Of a DNA stretch of 64,000 nt, positions 22,754-34,899 are shown in pieces. The stretch is from positions 34,657,433 through 34,721,432 of the forward strand of contig CM034244.1 in assembly GCA_019916065.1 (NCBI GenBank). The letters run 5' to 3'. This DNA comes from Vitellaria paradoxa (taxonomy: Eukaryota; Streptophyta; Magnoliopsida; Ericales; Sapotaceae). Under the pieces are notes generated by a model, which did not search any database, was not told the DNA's origin, and worked only from the letters and a program-made list of their open reading frames with translations. The translations under genes and the position numbers were made by a program. Numbering within the stretch: the stretch's first letter is position 1; each line of letters starts with the position of its first letter.

Positions 22754-24175
22754 GAGTCCATGTGTGTGTACATATATATACATATATCCTCCTCAGTGCC
22801 TTCCAACAGCCGCTGTGGTACCAGAGCCTGTTCAAGTGACAGGTAATTTAAGTGATTGCCTAAGGTCTCGTTTAATAAGAAGCTCTCAAATCTAAATATA
22901 TATATATTTAATTATTTTAAACTTATCATCTCATTTTTATTTTAATCTTACTTTTGAAACTTGTCTTAATTTAGGAAACAATATTTCGTAACCCATTTAA
23001 TAAAAATACTTTAAATTTAAAAATATATATATATATATATATATAAATATTTTTATTTTATTCTTTTTTAGCATTAATACTGATCTTAATCTCAAATATT
23101 TTTGAAATTTATCTTAATTTATAGAAAAATTTTGTAAGAGTATCTTTAGTATAAGTTTGGTTTGAGATTAAACTATACGTATCAAAATTTTTTAAGATTT
23201 TTTTTTTTTTTTTGACTTTAGACCTCCAAATAGTTTGACACAGCCTCGTGGTACCACATTATTTTCTTTACCTGAATCACTGAATGGTACTGATTTCCGG
23301 TCTGTTGGAGCCTTAAGAAAAATAAATAAATACCCCCCCCCCCCCCAAAAAAAAAAGAAAGGGAAGCTCATTTTGTCACTGCAAAACATGGATCATTAAA
23401 GCTGCAACATTAATAGCCAAAAAAGCAGAGTTTAAATAATAAAATTCGGCATAATTAATGCATCCTGATTAAATACATTCTGTTGGTTGGCTCGTATCAT
23501 TTTAAACTTCTTTCAAGACACACAATTGTCTTTTCCAGATATTGAATCCAATTTGTTTCCAAAAACTAGGTTGAATTTTAAAATACTTGCCTTATTCTTC
23601 TTGCTATATTACTTAATTCACCAAGTTGACAAGAACCATGCATCTGAAGGTATTATACTTGGAACTTATTTTTTTAAATAGGCTGAACTTTTGGTAACAT
23701 GATGAGAGCATTAATGTTGAATGGTGCAACGCTAATCATGTATAAGATTACAATATGCCTGCCTGCATTTATGTATCTGGTAGCTATTGGAAATTCGGAA
23801 TATGTATTTCGTTATTGTTCTGAAATCTGATTGAACTCAACTCTGCGAAGATAGTGAATATATAAACGCAATAAAATCATGAAAAAAAAAAAAAATCAAC
23901 ATGAACTCACAAGAACAAAAATTTAACATGATTTAGCAACGTGCCTATGTTCATGGAGTATGATAAATCCGAATCCTTATTCAACAACTCAAAAAGCAGT
24001 ATTGCTCTGCTCTCGTATCTACCACTTTGCTAAAACTTTATTATAATTAATATTAGTTACAACTCTAACAATTCCTCTTAAAAATAAAATTATTTCAAAT
24101 GACATGTCACAAGACGTAATCATGGTTATGATTTTAGCGTTAAGGATAGCTATTACATTACTTTACATTTGTATC

Positions 24176-24211
<36 letters not shown>

Positions 24212-24839
24212 CAATGACTATCACAAATTAAGAGTAATTAATTTTCTTTCTACACTCTCATAACCAAATAAACCATCAACCCTTCAAGGCCCGCCCTTCG
24301 TCCAAAACTTGTAGGGATGCTAATTAATAGATAGAGTATGCATATACAAAGCTAACTACAATTATAAAATGTGCATAGTAAGATAGATGTGATACTATCA
24401 GTATATTAGGTATTGGACCTTTGTAACTATTATTATATATATTGTCACGTAAGTAGAAATTATGAGATTTAATGACTTACACTTCTCTTGATGTTATTAC
24501 AGCATAAAATTGACAGTGTCTAATAAATACAATTATCCAAATAGTTGGGATTTATGTTTACTCTTATAATTGATCTGCCTTATTAATTATCTAGCTAATG
24601 ATAGATTGGCTACTTTAACTAGTTCTTTTGTATTTCCTATGCTTATTCAACCAAAATTCAATGTTATTTATTTATTTTTTTGGGTATTTTTTATTAATTA
24701 TAGAATGGATTTGGTCTAACATCTACTGTTTTTTTGGGTGGAATTGGTCGCTTGAAGAACTTGACAGCTTGAAGAACTCGGTTATATAATAATAATCTAT
24801 ATATATTTGAATTTTGTTTTCCTCAAGAAAATAAAAACA
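22754..24839. other. AT-rich intergenic sequence with simple repeats
   Basis: TA repeats at 23025-23045 and 24180-24210, and a C16 run followed by A10 at 23333-23358. No gene. Confidence 0.55.
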
Positions 24840-25190
24840 GGCCAGGGCAAGGCCCAAAACCTGGGCCTTAGAAAGGAACTATTGGGCCTTAGAACTGAAT
24901 ATTAAGCCCACAGTCATGCTGGGTGGTTCTCTCTCTCTCTCTCTCTCCCTATTGGAGTTGTGGGTTTTATTTAGAGTGTTGATGTCCGAGAGGGATACGC
25001 ACAACGGAATTTCGATTTTCTGTTTGACTTTGAACATGCAATCCTTGGATCCCTATTATATAAAAGAGCCTGGGGTGTCAATTGGTAGAATCCTCTGTGA
25101 GTTACTTGTAAGCAATTTGTTAATATCTCAGTTTGAGTTTAGCTCTTTTAATAAATCAGTTGAACTTGTTCTCAAAGATGGTTAGCCCAT
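24840..25190 (+). promoter_or_regulatory. GGGCC-box cluster with a short unknown ORF
   Basis: Three GGGCCTTA/GGGCTTA-type boxes occur in about 80 bp (24864, 24891, and the inverted AAGCCCAC at 24904). These resemble site II motifs of plant promoters and are followed by a CT tract. An 89-codon ORF starts at 24916 and ends at 25185. Its start overlaps the CT tract (giving a Ser-Leu run) and no family is recognised. It could be an orphan promoter or a gene fragment. Confidence 0.25.
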
Positions 25191-27602
25191 CAATCTCAGT
25201 TACCTACTTATATAGTTTATAATATTATATATAATATAAATAAATATAATATATTAATATAAATAGATTTTATAAATCTTGTATAGTTAAATATTTTGTT
25301 AGTATTCAGCAATTGCTTTAATGTTTGAAAGTCATTTCTCCAGTTGTATAGAAATATTTATCAATTATCAAGTATTTTTAAAGTTGAACTTTGATTTGTC
25401 ATAAATATTAATTATTTCTTATAATAGAGATTGTTATATGATAAAATAATAATTTGATAATATTAAATAAATTATTTTATTTTTTAGATACCCGATATAA
25501 ATGAACTGTAATTAGTCGAGTCAGACCCTCAATATTTTTTAACGAGTTGGGTCCGATCCTGAGTTTAACATTTTTATCTCTATTCAAGTTTGAACCTAAC
25601 TCAAGCTTGACAAATATAAGACAATTCAAACCTGAGTACAACACAGCTCGGTCAACTTAATTCATTTATACTTTCGTAGGAGTAATTTGGGATTATTCCG
25701 ATAAAAATTAAAGTACTATATTTTATAATCCTAATTTCATCTTTAGTGTTATTGATTATGGTATAATTTACCATGCTTGTGAATGTGAAAGAGTAGTAAA
25801 ACTACGATGTACATTCTTTTTGAGTTATTGGATTTCTTTTCTTATTCTTTTGTCACATATTCATCACAGTTGCATAGTATCTCTCTCATGCATTCTGTAC
25901 TTGTAATCTAAGTCGGGACTTCAGAGTCTGAAATAGTGTTGGAAGCCTTTGGGTTGGTTGGCTGATGCCAATTCTGTTACAGGATCGACAATGTGAGCAA
26001 ACACATGTTTGCAGAAGAATTTTTTTGGCATTTTTTTAAATATGTGAGTCACATACTTAAAATCTATAAAGATAGCAATAATTGAGACAATAAAAATCTA
26101 CCGAAGTAGCTATTGTGCACCCAAATTGATCCTTAATTACAAATTGTTAGGATGTAATTGAATTGAAAGAAGAGAAGAGGAAAGGAAGGATCTAAGAATG
26201 TACTGTGTTGGTGAGCATTATGACCGTGAAAGAGCATAGAGAAACAATAGAAGCAAGATCATTCATTTAAAAAAAAAAAATCATTCATTTTGCATTCATT
26301 TTTACTTAAACAAAAAAGAGAGGGAAAAAAACTTCATTAATAAACCTTTTATAACACCGTATTTTTCTCATCAAATAAAGAACAAGTAAATAAAAATTAA
26401 ATGTGTCAAATCATATAACACTAAAATAATACAGATTTTATGTGGGGTTAAGAGTTTCCAATAAGTCATGTCCCTGGTGAATCTTACCGATCGATATACA
26501 AATATGTTGTTTATTTATTACTTTTAGAGAGGTACGTTTCCTCCGATTCAAATTTTAAACCTTAAGCAGATCAAGATGGGTTGAATACGCGTTTATGAAA
26601 AACCGCTCATATAAAAGACACCCAATCTCTTTCTTTGACACTTTCTGCAATCTTGTGTACTTAGATCGAGAGAAAGAGTTAGGTTGCTTGTACACGCGGA
26701 GTAAATTTAAACACCCCCCCCCCATACTTCCTTTTCTTTGTATTTATTCCTAACTTACTAAAAAAATAAAAAAGAAATCCTAAATTTTCAGGCACATTTT
26801 TCTTTTTCTTCTGTCTCTGGTTACTACTAATGAAAATATTTTCATTCCTTTTATCTGCTCAACTCCCAAACCCAAACCAAGCTCTAGTGGCTTCGTTCAC
26901 GTAAACCAAAATAGAATAAAAATGCCGGGGAACCAACAAGGTACAACTACCTGATGATTAAGGGCGCCAGCAACATTCTAATTTTCTCCTCCCAAGTGAA
27001 ATTTTGGTTTGTTTGGAAGCGAAGCAAACGGATGAGACTTTAAAAGTCGGGGGAAAGTGACATACCAACCACTTGGTTGTAATCATACCATTGGAATCTA
27101 ATAATACCATCAAAACTGTGGTCTTTTATTTGAACTTTTTTTTTCTTTTTTTCCTTTTTTTTTCTCCCTCAGCTCTTTCCCTCCTAATTCAGTCAAAATT
27201 CTCATCCATGACTAGTTGCTTTCACCCAATTTATTGTCATTGAATCCATCACATTTTTCCTCAAGTCCTGCCAAATAAAGAAATTATTCCTGGGTCATCT
27301 TTAAATGTGACAGTACTGATTTTTTTTTTTTTTTTTAACTTGTATTGAGAATTAAATGCTCTCTGTTTCTTCATGGTTCTTGCATGGTTTCCAGTTTTAA
27401 TGCCTCAGCTCCGCTCAACTTTTTATCGTGATTCGGTCCCTCCGGACAGTTGAGATTCCTGAAATGGCATTGAATTCAATTAAATGCCATGGTTGGTATA
27501 ATATATCCCCTTAAATGTTTGCGGAATTGTCACTGAAAGTATTTTGCTTGGTGCTCTGTTACTTTTTCTGGGTGCTTCTCTTTGCGCGCTCTGAGGGTGG
27601 TT
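25191..27602. other. Intergenic sequence and NEK5 upstream region
   Basis: AT-rich with no ORF. The final 200 bp before the NEK5 start is less AT-rich and includes an imperfect palindrome, ATGGCATT...AAATGCCAT (27464-27490), plus TTTTTTCTTTTTTTCC tracts near 27140-27175. The promoter is presumed here; no clear TATA box. Confidence 0.4.
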
Positions 27603-30600
27603 ATGGAGATTGCAGGTGAGCTAGTGAGATCAAAGATGGAAGACTATGAAGTTATAGAGCAGATTGGGAAAGGTTCTTTTGGAGCTGCATTTCTTGTTCG
27701 TCACAAAACTGAGAAAAAGAAGTAAGAAAAAATAAACAAATAAATAAATTCCTTGTTGCTTCTGTCGTTCATTTTCTTTTCCTTCATTGCCCTTTTCCCT
27801 GTTTTGTCTTTCACTCTGTCCTGTATATGGTGTTAAGGTATGTGCTGAAGAAGATACGTTTGGCGAAACAAACAGAAAAATTCAAGCGCACTGCTCATCA
27901 AGAGGTTCCTTCTTCTGGATATGTTCCAAGTTCTCATAACTCTTTATACAGAAATTTCCGGTTTGGCACAGCTACTTCAATTTTTTTTTTTTTTTTTTTT
28001 AATTTTCAAGCTACATTTGGAAGTAAGTTGCTCTATATATAGATAAGGTGGCATTTGACTTACTTTTTTATTTTTTGTTTTTATTTTTGTTTTTATACGT
28101 TGAAAATCTCAAAATAAGAAAATACAAAATGTTCTGTTTTCCTTATTTTGAGATTTTTCTTGAATTAAAAACTTTCAAAATGATTTTTTTTGCCATTTTT
28201 CATTTCATATGTAAATGTATTTTACATTTTTTAAAGCAAATTTTGAAAACACAAGTAACCAAATGAGTTTTGAGCTGTTTTTCTTATTTTCAAAAGTACA
28301 AAATGAAAAATCACAACAAAAAATAGAAAACAGAAAATAAAATAAAATAACCAAATGACACCTAATATTACCGAAAAGTCTGTGGTTTCCATACTAGGAA
28401 TAATATCCTCTGCTGCCCTAAGAGTTTAGATAATACCCTTTACAATGATCAGAAAATTACAAAGAATTCCTTGGTACTCTTAGAACTCATTTGGTTTCAC
28501 TATTATCTGTAGAAAACATTTGTCCCACCGACTTCTGCTTTCAAAATGACAACCCATTTCACCAATAAACCGTATTCTTCACCATGAAAACTGCAGATTC
28601 TAATTGCAGCCCGATGGAGGTCTGCAATCTGCATGGTCCTTGGCATGGATTGCAAACAGACCTTAATTAACTTGAATAACTAAAAAGGCAGCTTTCTTTC
28701 AAATGTTTGCTTAGTTATACTCAGTTTGCTCTCTATTGCAGATGAATTTGATAGCAAATCTAAACAACCCATATATCGTGGAGTGCAAAGATGCATGGGC
28801 AGAACAGGTAGTCAATTAGCTTCTACTTTCATACATTTTGCTCTCCAGGAAAGAGGAAAGTTGGGTTTTGAGTCTTTTGACCCATGTTTAGATGATCTCA
28901 GCTCACTTGAGATGAATTAGGTTAAGAAATGCTAAAACTCGACCATTTTCTGACTTAGAGATTGTGTATGCTAATGAATTACAGGAATGCTGTGTGTGCA
29001 TTGTAACAAGTTATTGTGAAGGAGGAGACATGTAAGTCATCACTGTACTTAGTCATGTGTTTAATCTTTCAGTATATTTTAAGCAGCCTAGTGACCACAG
29101 AGGCAACTCCTTGAACAGAAATACATTATGAAATTTATGTTTTGATTTTACTACAAATTCTTTCCTTTCTCTTCCACCGCCCACCAAAAATAGGGGTGCT
29201 GAGTGTACTCAAAATTTATCGGTAGTAAATCTATCTAGACTTGTGCTCGGATGCATTCCAGTGGCATTTGGTGAAACAGAAATTCTCGAGACGATTGTTC
29301 AATGATAACGAATCCAATCACAACCGAGCAGATAATCAAATCAATCAATCACGATAAACACAAGATTGGGGAAACCCTTATTAGATCTATAAGACAAAAA
29401 CCTCAGTCTAATCTCGGAGACCACATAAAAATTTTGACTATAAAACTGATTATAAAGTTTTGTACATGGTCGATTGACTCCTTGAACCTATTCTACAAAC
29501 TCTTTACTTGACTCCTTGATGCACTAAACCGAGTAAAGAATATACTCGATGCACTAAACCAAATGAAGGATATCACCTGACTCCTCAGAGAACACACAGC
29601 TCTTGAACTCCTTCAATCCAAGACAAGACAACACGCGTAGCGTGTTAGGAATGTCATGGAGCCTCTCCAATAATCTGAGTATAGTTACTAAGAATACCAT
29701 GGAGCCTCATCTGCTCTATCTCATGTACAAACTCCAGATAAACATGACCAATGTAGTAATAGACCCAAAGTCCAAAACAGAATAGAATTCTGTTTTCTTC
29801 AGGAAATACCAAAATTTCGGCTTGCCATCGGAGTCCAAATCAACTTCAAACACTTGTATCTCAAATAAACTCTAATTCTAATTCAAGGTCCAGACTTCTT
29901 AGCATATCTAGACTTTGCTTTAAAGCCTTATCTCTCCGAAATACAAATTTCATGAATGATTACAACTTAATAAAATTGAGTCCTATTCAAGTTCAACCAC
30001 CTGGAATCCTCTTTTGTTTGGAATTTGCCAATTAAGAATTTACAGAAACTACAGCACATCAGCTTCAATCAAAATCAATTTTTCATTATAAGTTTATAAC
30101 CTTTGTTTTCGCTAATCTCTGATGCTAATCTTTCAGGGCTGTTAAAATAAGAAAATCCAGAGGAACACTTTTCCCTGAGGAGGTAAGGGGTGTTGAAAAC
30201 GTTTTCAAGAAACATCATCACCACCTTTAGAATCAATAGCTGATGCAAATGAAAAATTACCAATAACCACTCTTCTGCCACATCTCTCTCAGAATCTCTG
30301 CAAATGGCTGACTCAGCTCTTATTAGCTGTGGACTACCTTCACTCTAATCGCATCCTTCATAGGGATCTAAAGGTATATATCTCAAGCAATTTATAATGG
30401 AGAATAGTTTGTCATATAGTCTCTCCTGCAGTAACTTCTATGTTCTTGTTTCCAGTGCTCAAATATATTCCTTACAAAAGAGAATGAAATCAGACTGGGT
30501 AAGAAGGCAAAAAAATGAATATGATTTGACTGATACAGTCCTCCAGGGAGTTTTTATCTCATGATAAATGTACAGGTGACTTTGGATTCGCAAAGCTGCT

Positions 30601-33600
30601 TAACAAAGATGACCTTGCTTCTTCGGTACCATCGCTTTCTCTTTTTTTTTTTTTTTCGTTTTGTCTTTTTTTTTTTTTCTCATTAATTTTTTATGGATAC
30701 ATAATGGTTTCATGCATCACTTCCAAGCCTTCTGCTAATTGATCATGAGTTCTGCAGACACCATTAACTGGGAGAACCACGTAGTAGACTATGGGAACTT
30801 CATTTATAATTCGGGTTCTTCATAGTTCAGGAGGGCATCTTCTACAATGAAATTAGGTTAACTCAGTTTCAGGTTCTTCATAATTGAGGCAATGAAATCA
30901 GACCAATTCAATATAGAGTTGGTTTCAGTTGTAAAGGGGGGGAAAAGCAAGCATGCAACTAACTCAGTTCTGAGAATATTCATCCGGTACAAAATCTTGT
31001 TTGAATTTTTGATGTGGAATAAAGTGAATTTGAACTAAAGTTGGTTCGTATGAGTAATGGCTGCAGAAGAGGGTGAAATAGCATATCCACCGTGGCAATA
31101 ACTTTTAATTTGATGACAACTTGTGCATGTACGTTCAGCGAACAGAACACCAGACTGCTGTATTATATCCAACCATAAAACTTTTTCTAAGCTCTAATGC
31201 CAATATTACATTGACACACGAAGGCATATTATGGAGAAAGGGACTCATTTTCACAGTCACACTTTAACTCTCGTCTATAAATTAAACAGACAGTTTCAGG
31301 CATTGGACATCCATGGAGTAAGATCAATTATGTGGTTTGTTGTGTTGCATAGAGTGAAAATAAATCTAACTGATTTACAATTTGCAAGAATTTGCTACAA
31401 GTGTTATTCCCATTCCCTTTCTCTTTGTGCCTTCAGTTTTAATATTTCCAATGGAAATATATTATTGGCTTTATATGGTTTAAGAAACATTGTGAAAGTG
31501 GTGACCATTCTCATTTAAACATACTCTCCAAATTCTAAACGCTCGTAGATTTGTACATATTACTTAAACAGAGGTTGAAACCAGAACATAAATTAGGACG
31601 ACTAATCATGGTTAATCTTATAAGCTCTGCACAGATTGAAGTTTTCAAACTTACTACTACTACTACTACATGGATTTAGCAATTACTCTCAACATGAGTC
31701 ATTTCAGGTAAAATCTTAGTGCAATCAATTATATCCATTATATTCTTTATAGGACTTCAAAGAGAGGTTAGAGTTTAGTCCACCAACACGTGATTTACTG
31801 AACCGGAGAGCTTTTTACATGTATGAAATGTGGACATGGGTTGTGCTGAATTCAGAAGAATGACTTCTGGTATTGGCTTCAGTTGATAAATTTCTTATGC
31901 TGTCTATGCCTGAGAAGAAATGGCAGTTTATATCAACCTATTAATGGCGCTCCTTATCTGCCGCAGGTGGTTGGCACTCCAAACTACATGTGTCCAGAGC
32001 TTCTAACAGATATACCCTATGGCTACAAATCTGACATCTGGTCCCTAGGTAGCTGACCCTATTAGTGCACTTTCAAATTTTTTTTCTTTTGTAAAACTTC
32101 ATAGCACGATGACTCATGAATTACATTCTGCTACTGCCTCAGGTTGCTGTATGTTTGAAATAGCTGCACATCAACCAGCATTTAGAGCTCCTGTAAGTCT
32201 CAACAAATTTTTTAACATTTCTCCGTACTTTTTAGCTAGAACATGAGCTAAAACTTTTATCACATATTGATTCAAATTACATAGATCTTTCTATGACTTT
32301 ATCAACAGGATATGACTACTCTAATAAACAAAATAAACCGGTCATCGATTTCTCCACTCCCAACAATATATTCATCTACATTGTAAGTAAATGTCATCCT
32401 ATCCATTGGAAATTCTTAGTCATCTCCTAATTTACATGCATGTTCACCCAGCTAAAGTAGCTGGTTAATTGAGCTGGTTTTCATACTGCAGGAAGCGGTT
32501 GATCAAAAGTATGCTAAGAAAAAATCCAGAACACAGGCCAACTGTGAGTTTTCATAACATCTGTGACTTTTAGATTTCAAAACAATGACTAATTCTGATG
32601 CCTGCTTGCTTACACATTTAGGCTGCTGAGCTATTGAGGCATTCTCATCTACAACCATACCTTGTTCAATGCCACAACTTATCTCCAGTATACCTTCCAG
32701 TGAAATCTGAACACGATTACAAGGATAAAAGAACTCTAGCATCTGGTAAGCCTATTATCCAGAAAGACAACAAATTTGAAAAGAGAAGACTGCTAAAGGA
32801 GTTGGATAGTGATCAGGCAGGTGATGAATATGTGAATGTGCTGAGACAAAAAGAAACAAGAAATGACGTGCCCATTTCCATCTATCCCAGGCAAGCTAAA
32901 GATGAAATCGAAAGGGTCAGTTGTGCTTCCTATTCGAAGGAAAAATCGAAAGGTGGTGAAGGTTTGATAGTTAAGTCTAATTCTTTCAGGCAAACTAAAA
33001 CATCTGAATACAGATCTTCCTTAAAGAGTATGTTGATCATTCGACGAGGAGATACACAAGATAAGGACAAGCTTTCCGTTGAGAATTCCCAGCAAGTGCA
33101 AGTTTCTGGAGAAGCAGATTTAGCGATTGAAGAATCTAACCAACAAGATTGCAAGAAAATGGCAGCATTAAGCAGATCTCCCGTGTTTAGAAATGGGTTT
33201 CTCAAAGATGAAAGATCATCAGAAATTGCTTCCACTGAAAATATGTCATCTACAAGTACAGTGACACTGCAATGTGCTCAAGAAGGAGGAGAAAAACAAG
33301 ATGAGCTTAGTCCTTTAATGAGTAAAGGTAAGGAAGATGCTCATGAATTAAAGAGGGATGGCAGTGGTGTTTCATCAATAAGTAAACTAAATTTTCTGTC
33401 TGGTGACACTACGAAGATTATATGGGACACTCTGAGCCAACAAAGAGCAGAAGCTCTGGAGTCGCTGCTTGAGCTTTGTGCAGAACTTCTTAGACAGGAA
33501 CGGCTGGAGGAACTTTCAGGCGTGCTGAGGCCATTTGGACAAGAAGCTGTTTCATCAAGAGAGACAGCAATATGGTTGACAAAAAGCCACCTGAATATTC

Positions 33601-33623
33601 AAAAACAGGTTGGGAAAAACTAG
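27603..33623 (+). CDS. NEK5-like: NIMA-related Ser/Thr protein kinase, NEK5-like
   Basis: Cytosolic kinase; plant NEKs act on microtubules and directional cell growth. Exons: 27603-27721, 27838-27904, 28742-28807, 28985-29031, 30137-30182, 30293-30373, 30456-30498, 30576-30625, 31967-32048, 32143-32192, 32309-32382, 32492-32543, 32622-33623. These join in frame to about 592 residues. A second ATG at 27636 (MEDYEVIEQ) gives 581 residues and is the possible alternative start. Numbered from that second ATG, the protein shows GKGSFG, the ATP-anchoring Lys33 of VLKK, Glu51 of HQE, HRDLKCSN at 127-134, DFG at 147-149, GTPNYMCPE and SDIWSLG, so it should be active. After the kinase domain comes a Lys/Ser-rich tail, then a conserved end: [16 protein letters not shown], then [10 protein letters not shown]. 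Text such as SYCEGGDM and LQPYL...LSPV matches Arabidopsis NEK5. Arabidopsis NEK5 is near 430 residues, so this tail is longer. Confidence 0.93.
28047..28362. mobile_element. Harbinger-like MITE in NEK5 intron 2, TSD TAA
   Basis: Begins GGTGGCATTTGACTTAC and ends AACCAAATGACACC, flanked by TAA (28044-28046, 28363-28365). Related to 5166-5510. It lies between exon 2 and exon 3 of the kinase gene. Confidence 0.8.
29200..30100. other. Insertion-like low-copy sequence in NEK5 intron 4
   Basis: The 1.1-kb intron between 29031 and 30137 contains a GC-richer stretch with a local repeat: GATGCACTAAACC occurs at about 29518 and 29549. Short ORFs (29302-29511, 29603-29785) are not recognisable. It may be an old retroelement fragment; no ends were found. 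Confidence 0.35.
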
Positions 33624-34899
33624 CACAGGGGAATCTCTTGACACTTTCCTGATAACTTATTTAGTAGTATTGGCATCAACTCAAAGTTAATATTTGATAC
33701 AACTATAGTATAGAGGATCTTCATCTTCATGTATACATTGCCTTTTCTATGGGTACAAAAACACCTCCCAGTTATGTTATTAAGTTCATTCTAACATTCC
33801 TTGAATTTTTTGGATTTTCCATTGGAATTTGAACCCTGAATCTCCTATCTAGGTTTATAGACTATTCACAGGGTACCCTGATTTCTGGAAAAAATGAGTT
33901 GTATAGATTTGTTGGATGATATTGGAGCAAAAAGAGAAGTGACTTGATGATGTCCTCTTTCATTCATAACTGATTCAGCAGCTCACAGGTGAACCATATT
34001 TGGCATTGTGCAGTTTTTTTGTAAAAGTTGCAGCCCCATTGGATGGTGGTGGCGAAGTGTCTGAATTTTTCTTTAATTGCAATGTCTCTCTCAATAACTT
34101 TTTTGTCCATGCACATTAACTGTTGGCATAAATTTTATAGGCAAAACAATAACTGGAAAATGATATTGCAGCTAAAGAAAATTCTGGTCCTTAATTATTA
34201 CAAAAACGAAAAATCTTAAGCCTTGAAATGAGATTTTGAGTAAAGCTCATGAGAAGAAAGTGAAATTTACCCCATAAACAATCGCATGGTTCGATAACCA
34301 TTCCAGTTCCTTTAGTCACTGCTCAATCATGTATTGAATAAGATTAAGCTGATACAGAGATGAAAAAATGTCAACGCTACAACTTATAATTAAGGAATAA
34401 AAAAAAAAAAAAAAGAACTTACAAAAATTCATGGACATTGAATCCCAATGCCTGGTTAATTTTGCTCAGCTCTTTCAGGGAGTGAATGAACACCCCCCCC
34501 CGGGGGGGGGGGGGGAGCAGGCTGCTACCACTTTTTTACTATTTCAATTTGTTCTATACATATATGTTCCCTAGAACGTGAGAAATTGATATTTGCTAAT
34601 TTGGTTCACTAAGTAGAACCACTCACCATGATAGAGAAAGTGGAAAATAAGACCCAAAAAAAAAAAAGGGAGGAATTGCAGATGAAGGGGAGATAACAAA
34701 AGTTCCATATCCTCTTTTGTGACTCACGAACTGAAACTGACCTGCCATAGACTCATAGCTGGACTGTAGATCTGGAGGATACCTTCTATGTTTACAGTTA
34801 GGTACATCTTTGCCCTTGCCACTCGAGCTAACCTTCATGCTTACAAAAGTTCCATCTCCCCCCACCCAAGTGATGAACTTGTCCACGTGAGTTGGACGT
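33624..34899. other. Convergent 3' intergenic region between NEK5 and the MSL gene
   Basis: The two genes are tail to tail, 1.28 kb apart. It holds both 3' untranslated regions. A C9G14 palindromic run is at 34493-34515. No further gene. Confidence 0.6.
34493..34515. repeat. C9G14 homopolymer palindrome
   Basis: Nine C followed directly by fourteen G. It can form a perfect hairpin or G-quadruplex-type structure and may be a sequencing or assembly artefact. Confidence 0.8.

Noticed and set aside
27464..27490. Imperfect palindrome upstream of NEK5 as a miRNA hairpin
   Set aside because: The arms are only 8-9 nt, too short for a plant miRNA precursor.
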